NCBI GenBank assembly: GCA_964538515.1
Contig: CAZIEW010000114.1
Span: 1 to 5,023 of the forward strand
DNA length: 5,023 nt
Origin: CALBZH01 sp964538515
Lineage (GTDB): Bacteria > Desulfobacterota > Syntrophobacteria > Syntrophobacterales > Syntrophobacteraceae
Direction: 5' to 3'
This document shows, in pieces, positions 1 through 3,826 of this stretch. Each line of letters opens with the position of its first letter. Within the stretch, counting starts at the first letter, position 1. The notes under the pieces were generated by a model that was not told where the DNA came from, did no database searches, and worked only from the letters and a program-made list of their open reading frames with translations. The position numbers were made by a program, and so were the translations under genes.

Positions 1-84
1 CGCAAGGTACACCCCCCTTTGATTCCCCCTCGAAGGGGGGTGGGGGGTGTCCTCTTGCCCGGCAAAACCACTTTGACGAAGCAC
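1..84 (+). mobile_element. MITE-like element, copy 1 (left end beyond window)
   Basis: This segment is a near-identical inverted copy of 2737-2843. Outside the variable G/C runs the two differ at only about six positions. The right end, TTGACGAAGCAC (73-84), matches the terminal inverted repeat of copy 2 (consensus GTGCTYYGTCAA read inward). The left terminus should lie roughly 20 bases before the window. The core is a C-run followed by a G-run (about 13-47) that can fold into a hairpin. No coding capacity is visible, so a non-autonomous miniature element is inferred. It abuts the DAHP synthase remnant at 85, and its insertion probably removed the end of that reading frame. A target-site duplication cannot be tested because the left flank is missing. 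Confidence 0.75.
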
Positions 85-318
85 CAGCCCTCTGCAACAA
101 CTCCCTCCCGCTCGGGCCCGTGGATCGTTCTTCCGACGGCTTCGGCCACCCGGCGGCATTCTTCGATCAGAGACGCAAGAGCCGGGGGGCGAAGCGATTG
201 CGGGCCTCGCTGATCGCCTCTTCAGCTCCGACGTGAACTTCGATCAACAAGCCGTCCGCGCCTGCGGCGACGGCGGCGCGCGCCACGGGCGGCACGAGAT
301 ACGTCCGCCCCACGGCAT
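85..318 (-). pseudogene. DAHP synthase (3-deoxy-7-phosphoheptulonate synthase), C-terminal remnant
   Basis: Read on the minus strand from about 318, one frame gives NAVGRTYLVPPVARAA, then AAGADGLLIEVH, up to EEAIS. This is the strongly conserved C-terminal part of DAHP synthases of the AroF/KdsA-like type (PF00793), which condense PEP and erythrose 4-phosphate. At about 206-208 the frame breaks: after AGC-GA one base seems to be missing. The next frame then continues with GPQSLRPPALASLIEECRR and AVGRTIHGPEREGVVAEGW, again as expected for the family. The alignment would begin just after the DPSH motif, whose place is taken by unrelated sequence, so the catalytic barrel (more than three quarters of a roughly 340-residue enzyme) is gone. 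The 3' side runs into the MITE at 84. The frameshift alone could be a sequencing error, but the 5' loss makes a pseudogene the best reading. Confidence 0.8.
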
Positions 319-322
319 TGCA

Positions 323-342
323 CATGAGCTTCACAGCTCATG
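323..342. repeat. Perfect 8-bp palindrome with 4-nt loop
   Basis: CATGAGCT, the loop TCAC and AGCTCATG form a perfect small hairpin. It sits a few bases upstream (minus-strand sense) of the point where DAHP synthase homology begins. No T-tract follows on either strand, so it is not an intrinsic terminator. It may mark a rearrangement junction or belong to the hairpin cluster that runs to 470. Confidence 0.6.
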
Positions 343-365
343 CCCAGACGCTATTCCTTCCTGCA

Positions 366-428
366 TGCCGAAACGAGCGAGGCCGTGGATTCTCTCGATC
401 CCACGGCCTCGCTCATCGCCTTTCGGCA
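366..428. repeat. Large perfect hairpin (14-bp inner and 8-bp outer stems)
   Basis: The inner arms GAGCGAGGCCGTGG (375-388) and CCACGGCCTCGCTC (401-414) are perfect reverse complements around a 12-base loop. The outer arms TGCCGAAA (366-373) and TTTCGGCA (421-428) pair as well, separated from the inner stem by a 1-base and a 6-base asymmetry. It lies directly downstream of the minus-strand terminator at 430-470 and shares the GCCGTGG core with it. No T-run follows, so on its own it is not a typical terminator. It may be a backup structure, a REP-like repeat or part of a structured RNA. Confidence 0.75.
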
Positions 429-429
429 A

Positions 430-470
430 AATCAAAAAGCCGTGGGACCTTTTCGGGCTGCCCACGGCTT
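430..470 (-). terminator. Intrinsic terminator of the small peptide gene
   Basis: On the minus strand, AAGCCGTGGG (470-461) pairs perfectly with CCCACGGCTT (446-437) around a 14-base loop. A T-rich tail reading TTTTTGATTTTG follows. The stem is GC-rich with 10 pairs, which fits a Rho-independent terminator. It begins about 25 bases past the stop codon of the 27-residue peptide gene, so it most likely ends that transcript. Confidence 0.8.
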
Positions 471-495
471 AGATGATCGTTAATGAACCGGACCC

Positions 496-579
496 TCAAG
501 CATGGTGCATCCCGACGCCCCCGCAGCGGTAGCCGCAATAAGAAAAGCCACAATAATAGAATCGGGACTGGATCAACAT
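496..579 (-). CDS. Small Cys/Gly/Tyr-rich peptide, 27 residues, function unknown
   Basis: The predicted peptide begins MLIQSRF, continues with the core YYCGFSYCGYRCGG (residues 8-21) and ends VGMHHA. Each of the three cysteines (10, 15, 19) is followed by glycine, two are preceded by tyrosine, and two adjacent histidines lie near the C-terminus. The start is supported by AAGGGAG (592-586), six bases before ATG. A promoter-like pair lies about 23 bases upstream of the start, and a strong intrinsic terminator follows the stop. The frame stays open upstream to about 768, but that part overlaps the end of the SDR gene in another frame and is very unlikely to be translated. I recognise no family. 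The composition would suit a metal-binding peptide, a disulfide-bonded peptide or the precursor of a modified peptide, but no modification or export gene is in view. The alternative is a regulatory RNA of about 170 bases with a fortuitous short frame. Confidence 0.55.
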   Translation of the reverse strand: MLIQSRFYYCGFSYCGYRCGGVGMHHA

Positions 580-608
580 GCCTTGCTCCCTTGAAGCTGA
601 ATGATCTC

Positions 609-638
609 CTGATAACGAACGGGGGGCAAACTTGTCAA
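609..638 (-). promoter_or_regulatory. Sigma70-type promoter for the small peptide gene
   Basis: On the minus strand a perfect -35 box TTGACA (638-633) is followed, after an 18-base spacer, by TATCAG (614-609), which matches four of six bases of TATAAT. An A-run (AAAAAATGTC) lies just upstream of the -35 box and could act as an UP-like element. Transcription would start near 602, leaving a leader of about 22 bases that carries the ribosome binding site at 592-586. The site lies between the SDR stop codon (683) and the peptide start (579), which implies a transcript separate from the upstream operon. Confidence 0.6.
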
Positions 639-682
639 GACATTTTTTCTGAGGTGGTTGTCTGGCCTGGGTAAAGACCATG

Positions 683-1591
683 TCATGCGACCAAATCCTC
701 GAGTGCCTCTCGAAGGTTGGGGTATCGAAACCGAAACCCTTCTTCCTGGAGCCGTTTGGGAAGGACACGCTGTCCTTTGAGAACCACCTGGGCGAGCTCC
801 CCGAGAGCCAATTTCATGGCAAACGCTGGAACGGCGGGCAAGAACGCCCATCGGTGCACCGCTTTGGCCAGGGTCTTGACGAGATCCGCATTCCGAACCG
901 GATTGGGGGCGGTGCAATTGAGCGGCCCCGTGAGGCCGGGCCTTTCGATGACATACAGCAGGACGCGATACAGGTCGTCGAGGTGGATCCATGAAAACCA
1001 CTGTCGTCCACTGCCAAGGGGACTCCCCAAAGCGAACCGGAAGGCGGGCACCATGTGGGCCATCGCTCCCCCGCCCTTCCCCAGGACAATCCCGAAGCGC
1101 GTGAGCACGACCCGCACCCCGAAGGTTTCGGCACGTCGGGCTTCCGCTTCCCAGGCCATCCCCACGTGCGCCAGGAAATCGTCACCTGGGGGCGAGCCCT
1201 CATCGAGGATTCTGTCGTCGTCGAGTCCCCCGTAGTATCCTATGGCCGAGCCGCTGACGAGAAGCGGCTTTGATTCGAGGCGGCTCAGTGCATCCACGAC
1301 GTTTCGGGTCGTCAGGACGCGGCTGTCCAGTAGCATTTGCTTCGCCTGAGGCGTCCATCGACTGAAGATGGAAGAGCCGGCGAGATTGATCACCACGTCG
1401 TGCCCGGCGAGGTCCTCCTGCCAGGGACCGTCCTTCATGGGATCACCAGCTATCCGGCGGATTCCCTCAGGAAACCCAGGCATGCGACCTTTCGATCGAC
1501 TCAATACCGTCACCTCATGTCCGTCCTCAGTGAGCCTTCGGGACACATAGGACCCGACAAAGCCCGTCCCCCCGGTCATGAACACCCGCAT
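683..1591 (-). CDS. TIGR01777-family SDR oxidoreductase / NAD-dependent epimerase
   Basis: The protein has 302 residues, close to the usual length of this family (E. coli YfcH, human SDR39U1). The N-terminal Rossmann motif GGTGFVG at residues 7-13 binds the nucleotide, and INLAGSSIF follows at 68-76. The family signature SGSAIGYYG is at 113-121, with SWIHLDDL near 200-207. The C-terminal segment around 250-297 (LPAVPAFAMKLALGE, then VLPKRLQEEGFRFRYPNL) matches the DUF1731 domain typical of the family. The ATG at 1591 is chosen because GAGGAGGA precedes it at a six-base distance and the Rossmann motif starts right after; the open frame extends to 2029 but overlaps the upstream gene. Only 16 bases separate it from that gene, so it is probably the last gene of the ferredoxin operon. 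The physiological substrate is not known for most members. No signal peptide is seen, so it should be cytosolic. Confidence 0.9.
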   Translation of the reverse strand: MRVFMTGGTGFVGSYVSRRLTEDGHEVTVLSRSKGRMPGFPEGIRRIAGDPMKDGPWQEDLAGHDVVINLAGSSIFSRWTPQAKQMLLDSRVLTTRNVVDALSRLESKPLLVSGSAIGYYGGLDDDRILDEGSPPGDDFLAHVGMAWEAEARRAETFGVRVVLTRFGIVLGKGGGAMAHMVPAFRFALGSPLGSGRQWFSWIHLDDLYRVLLYVIERPGLTGPLNCTAPNPVRNADLVKTLAKAVHRWAFLPAVPAFAMKLALGELAQVVLKGQRVLPKRLQEEGFRFRYPNLREALEDLVA

Positions 1592-1607
1592 GGCTTGTCC
1601 TCCTCGT

Positions 1608-2312
1608 CTAGTAAGCCGCCGTCTCAGCCGAGCGTCCTTTGAACCGTCCCGCCAAATCGCCCACCGTGCATCGAATGAGGGTCCCATTCTCGTACAGTGT
1701 GACTTCGCTCGGGTCCTCACGGAGACGTTGCAAAAGGGTAGGCGAAAGCTGCACAGACATGCCATGGAGTATCCAGGTCGCCAATCCCCGGTGGACTCCG
1801 TCCGCCGACTCCAAGTACGGCAGAACGAATGCTGCGCATCCTTCAAGCATCCGCGGTCTCGACAGGGCCAACCGCCCGATTCCCCAAAGCACACCCCGCT
1901 CGAGAAGCCCATTCTCCAATGGATTTCCATCCGGCCGGATGTAGGATACCAGAAGGCAGGCAAATTCAACGGCCAACCGCTCATGACGGGCCATGATCTC
2001 CCCCATCGCTTCTGCCGAGCCCCACCCAATGCCGCCCGATTCGTCGTTGAGACTCCAGATCAACCGTCGCATGATGTTTCGGGCAGATTCCATATCGGAA
2101 TCCGCCAGGTGCGCCACGACGACACCGATGGCAGTGACCGCACGCCACTTCAGAAGCTCTTCGGGATGAAAGAGATATGAGAGCAACGGGTTGACGACTT
2201 GGCGTCCAGGAAAAAGCTCCCATTCGGTAAGGCGGTCGTTGAACGCCTCCGAGCGGAGCATCGCCTCCACCCGTTTCCGCAAGCCCCATATTCCAGACGA
2301 ACGATCTGTCAA
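1608..2312 (-). CDS. DVU0298-like HEAT-repeat-type protein, function unknown
   Basis: This 234-residue soluble protein is rich in amphipathic helices and has HEAT-like character. Notable stretches are EELLKWRAVTAIG (51-63), SLNDESGGIGWGSAEAMGEI (87-106), LLERGVLWGIGRLA (136-149) and HRGLATWIL (174-182). This pattern resembles the DVU0298 family of sulfate-reducing bacteria, which has no established function; I make the assignment from memory of the pattern, not from a search. The start is a TTG at 2312, preceded by AGGGGGAG with a short four-base gap. The next in-frame ATG (MLRSEAF, residue 18) has a less well placed ribosome site. It lies 46 bases after ferredoxin and 16 before the SDR gene, which supports an operon. 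HEAT-like folds usually scaffold protein contacts, so a role linking the redox partners is possible but unproven. Confidence 0.75.
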   Translation of the reverse strand: MTDRSSGIWGLRKRVEAMLRSEAFNDRLTEWELFPGRQVVNPLLSYLFHPEELLKWRAVTAIGVVVAHLADSDMESARNIMRRLIWSLNDESGGIGWGSAEAMGEIMARHERLAVEFACLLVSYIRPDGNPLENGLLERGVLWGIGRLALSRPRMLEGCAAFVLPYLESADGVHRGLATWILHGMSVQLSPTLLQRLREDPSEVTLYENGTLIRCTVGDLAGRFKGRSAETAAY

Positions 2313-2358
2313 AGGGCTCCCCCTGGCATCGAGCGACCGTCAGCGCGCTTCGAATCTG

Positions 2359-2559
2359 TCATCCGTCTGTTTCTTCCCAGCTGATACAATCCGTGGGGCA
2401 GCATTTGATTGCCTCGTCGACGCATTCCTCCGGATAGGCGGGCAGGTCGATCACCTCGATGTATCCCATATCATTACGACGGAAGACCTCGGGGCACACT
2501 GCGAGACATCCCTCGCATTCAGTGCAGTGTCCCAAATCCAGGACAGGAGCTCTAGCCAT
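2359..2559 (-). CDS. Ferredoxin, D. gigas FdII-like (single 3Fe-4S/4Fe-4S cluster)
   Basis: This 66-residue ferredoxin has the motif HCTECEGCLAVCP, placing cysteines at 12, 15, 18 and 22, followed by C46, C53, C54 (in CCP) and C58. The spacing of 12, 15, 18, 22, 46 and 54 equals that of D. gigas ferredoxin II (8, 11, 14, 18, 42, 50) shifted by four. From that structure, C12, C18 and C54 would hold the cluster, C15 would be the optional fourth ligand, and C22-C46 would be the disulfide or redox pair. C53 and C58 are extra. The ATG at 2559 follows GAGGAG closely. It is the first gene of a probable operon with the DVU0298-like and SDR genes. It acts as a low-potential electron carrier in the cytosol; the partner enzyme is not shown here. 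Confidence 0.92.
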   Translation of the reverse strand: MARAPVLDLGHCTECEGCLAVCPEVFRRNDMGYIEVIDLPAYPEECVDEAIKCCPTDCISWEETDG

Positions 2560-2650
2560 AGTCTCCTCAAGGATCCAATCGGAGCATAAGGGAGGGGTGG
2601 ATGTCCATTTGTCACAACCGGGGGGCGGACCGGGAGCCGCCGAATCAGCC

Positions 2651-2668
2651 TTCCAACCCGTTCCAACC
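2651..2668. repeat. Direct octamer repeat with 10-bp period
   Basis: TTCCAACC occurs at 2651-2658 and again at 2661-2668, one helical turn apart, about 90-110 bases upstream of the ferredoxin start. Direct repeats at helical spacing can be operators for tandemly bound regulators, but no regulator can be named and chance is possible. Confidence 0.3.
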
Positions 2669-2736
2669 TCTCGACGGTGGGTAGACCGGGAGATCGGGCC
2701 GGACCCGGCAGTCCCATCACGCAACGGACGGTACCG

Positions 2737-2843
2737 GTGCTCCGTCAAAGAGGTTATGCCGGGCAAGAGAACACCCCCCCAACCCCCCTCGGGGGGAGGA
2801 ATCAAAGGGGGGTATACCTTGCGAAACAACGTTGACAGAGCAC
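2737..2843 (-). mobile_element. MITE-like element, copy 2 (complete, about 107 bp)
   Basis: The ends are GTGCTCCGTCAA (2737-2748) and TTGACAGAGCAC (2832-2843), inverted repeats of each other at 11 of 12 positions. The similarity may extend three bases outward, giving CYRGTGCTYYGTCAA. The centre is a C-run/G-run hairpin (about 2772-2813). It matches copy 1 (1-84) in inverted orientation along its full overlap. There is no reading frame for a transposase, so it would need one in trans. I could not identify a target-site duplication. It lies in the intergenic region downstream of the ferritin-like gene and upstream of ferredoxin, where its hairpin could affect transcription. Confidence 0.75.
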
Positions 2844-2920
2844 TAGACGCGGTCCGGCCCGCATCCAAGGGGAAGAGAGGTTACCGCCTCCAAGACGACC
2901 ATGAATCTGAGAGACGCTGC

Positions 2921-3418
2921 TTACGCACGCCGAAGGCGAGCCATCTCCAGCGAGAGCTTCCTGAGGTGCGTCTGCTCTTCTTTGACCAATAGGTTGATGA
3001 GATCCTGGTCTTTCTTGGTATCCGTGACCTCAAGCATGCTTAGAAAGAACAGGACTGAGTCTTTTTCGAATTCGATGGCCATCTTGAGAGCGTCCATGGC
3101 GCTTTTGACGGTCGCCAGAGCCTTCTCAACACTGTCAGCCGCCGTGAACACATGCTGGTCGGCCATCATCTTGATGTAGAGGTCGGTCTCATTGTCTGGG
3201 TCCCAGACCGTCGCTTTCTGAACTTCCGGGGGCAGCTGTGCCTTGAGCGCTTCAAATCGTTTCTTGTGTTCCAGTTCCTGGAGGCCCAGGTCCATGAACA
3301 AGTCTTTGACCGCCTGGTCGTCAACGATCGCGAGGGCCTTGTCGTAAAACTTCTTTCCATTTTCTTCGATATTGATGGCTATTTGGAATACTTCAGCAGC
3401 GTTGAAATTGAACATCAT
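2921..3418 (-). CDS. Ferritin-like / rubrerythrin-type diiron protein (no rubredoxin domain)
   Basis: This 165-residue four-helix protein belongs to the ferritin-like/rubrerythrin group. The diiron ligand pattern is visible: E18 or E19 in helix 1 (INIEENGKKFY), E48-x-x-H51 in helix 2 (QELEH), E116 or E118 in helix 3 (AIEFEKDS) and E148-x-x-H151 in helix 4 (EEQTH). Classical rubrerythrins carry a C-terminal CxxC...CxxC rubredoxin domain; this one ends after helix 4 and has no cysteine. The gene for a free rubredoxin lies 85 bases upstream, which suggests that it supplies the electron-donor function in trans. The start is the first of two adjacent ATG codons, with GAGGAG eight bases upstream. 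The likely role is reduction of peroxide or handling of iron in the cytosol of an anaerobe; peroxidase activity is inferred from the family, not shown. Confidence 0.88.
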   Translation of the reverse strand: MMFNFNAAEVFQIAINIEENGKKFYDKALAIVDDQAVKDLFMDLGLQELEHKKRFEALKAQLPPEVQKATVWDPDNETDLYIKMMADQHVFTAADSVEKALATVKSAMDALKMAIEFEKDSVLFFLSMLEVTDTKKDQDLINLLVKEEQTHLRKLSLEMARLRRA

Positions 3419-3444
3419 AGCTTGAGCTCCTCTCGGCCCTTCCC

Positions 3445-3474
3445 TTACTCTTCTGCGAAATCACCACGATCCAT
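3445..3474 (-). other. Nine-codon open frame with strong ribosome site (leader peptide or gene remnant)
   Basis: Between rubredoxin and the ferritin-like gene, GAGGAGG (3488-3482) precedes an ATG by seven bases and opens the frame MDRGDFAEE, then stop. The end GDFAEE resembles the rubredoxin C-terminus SDFAKE, and the DNA is also similar over the last 18 bases. It may be a scar of a former second rubredoxin, a translational coupling peptide for the ferritin-like gene, or coincidence. Confidence 0.3.
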
Positions 3475-3503
3475 AACCGAGCCTCCTCATATCGGAGTCG
3501 GAG

Positions 3504-3662
3504 TTATTCCTTGGCAAAATCGCTTTTCTGGGCGCCGCAGATCGGGCAGGTCCAATCATCCGGCAAATCCTCGAACTTCGTTCCGGGCGCCACGCCACTA
3601 TCCGGATCACCTTTGGCAGGGTCGTAAACATAGCCGCAAACCTGACATACCCAACGTTCCAT
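3504..3662 (-). CDS. Rubredoxin
   Basis: This 52-residue protein is the normal length for the family. The Fe(SCys)4 site is formed by C6-x-x-C9 (WVCQVCGYVYDP) and C39-x-x-C42 (WTCPICGAQKSDF). The conserved aromatic core (W4, Y11, Y13, F30, W37, F49) and the GDPDSGVAPGTKFEDLP loop at 18-34 are all present. The frame is open to 3722, but the ATG at 3662 is the right start: AAGGAGG lies five bases upstream and the next residues are the usual rubredoxin N-terminus. It carries single electrons in the cytosol of anaerobes, typically to rubrerythrin, superoxide reductase or flavoprotein oxygen reductases. The following ferritin-like gene is the obvious partner and is probably co-transcribed. Confidence 0.97.
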   Translation of the reverse strand: MERWVCQVCGYVYDPAKGDPDSGVAPGTKFEDLPDDWTCPICGAQKSDFAKE

Positions 3663-3697
3663 TGAATCCTCCTTCAGCAGTTCAATTCGGCTCGTTT

Positions 3698-3714
3698 CGC
3701 CCGGTTCCCGGGCG
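3698..3714. repeat. 7-bp GC hairpin in the rubredoxin leader
   Basis: CGCCCGG and CCGGGCG pair perfectly around the loop TTC, 36-52 bases upstream of the rubredoxin ATG. On the minus strand no T-run follows, so it is not a standard terminator for copA. It could stabilise the 5' end of the rubredoxin message or be a weak transcription pause. Confidence 0.4.
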
Positions 3715-3826
3715 CTCACCACCGCATCCCATTGATCAGTGCCAGCCTCTACATTAGCTCAGGAAATCTTGAGTCCAAAGAGAAAATTGACCTCCCTGCA
3801 CAACCCCTTTCCCATCTCGAGGGGGA

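Larger units (their letters stand above)
2560..2920. other. Gene-free stretch between ferritin-like and ferredoxin genes
   Basis: These 361 bases contain the MITE copy at 2737-2843 and, between it and ferredoxin, GC-rich sequence with no convincing gene on either strand. Long open frames exist but have no family resemblance and run through the MITE. The ferredoxin promoter should be here on the minus strand, but no pair of -35 and -10 boxes with acceptable spacing is visible; TATGCT (near 2582-2587) is the only -10-like word close to the start. Two direct TTCCAACC repeats sit at 2651-2668. No clear terminator follows the ferritin-like gene at 2920-2844. Confidence 0.6.

Noticed and set aside
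472..498. Readthrough of the peptide stop TGA as selenocysteine
   Set aside because: Only eight codons follow before a TAA at the terminator, and the strong hairpin downstream is better explained as a terminator than as a bacterial SECIS element.
580..768. Upstream extension of the small peptide frame to 90 residues
   Set aside because: Most of it overlaps the 3' end of the SDR gene and the promoter of the peptide gene; the ATG at 579 has a well-placed ribosome site.
717..1235. Plus-strand open frames opposite the SDR and other genes
   Set aside because: They are antisense shadows in GC-rich coding sequence without domain resemblance or convincing ribosome sites.
1592..2029. In-frame N-terminal extension of the SDR gene, 146 residues
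   Set aside because: It overlaps the DVU0298-like gene in another frame, has no family resemblance, and the ATG at 1591 has a strong ribosome site directly before the Rossmann motif.
2575..2610. Sigma70 promoter for ferredoxin using TGGACA or GTGACA with TATGCT
   Set aside because: The spacers are about 13 and 21 bases, outside the accepted range.
2359..2868. 169-residue extension of the ferredoxin frame
   Set aside because: The extension runs through the MITE and low-complexity GC-rich sequence; the ferredoxin start at 2559 has a ribosome site and gives the family length.
3728..3744. TGGCAC as a sigma54 -24 element before rubredoxin (minus strand)
   Set aside because: The expected GC of the -12 element is not found at the required distance.
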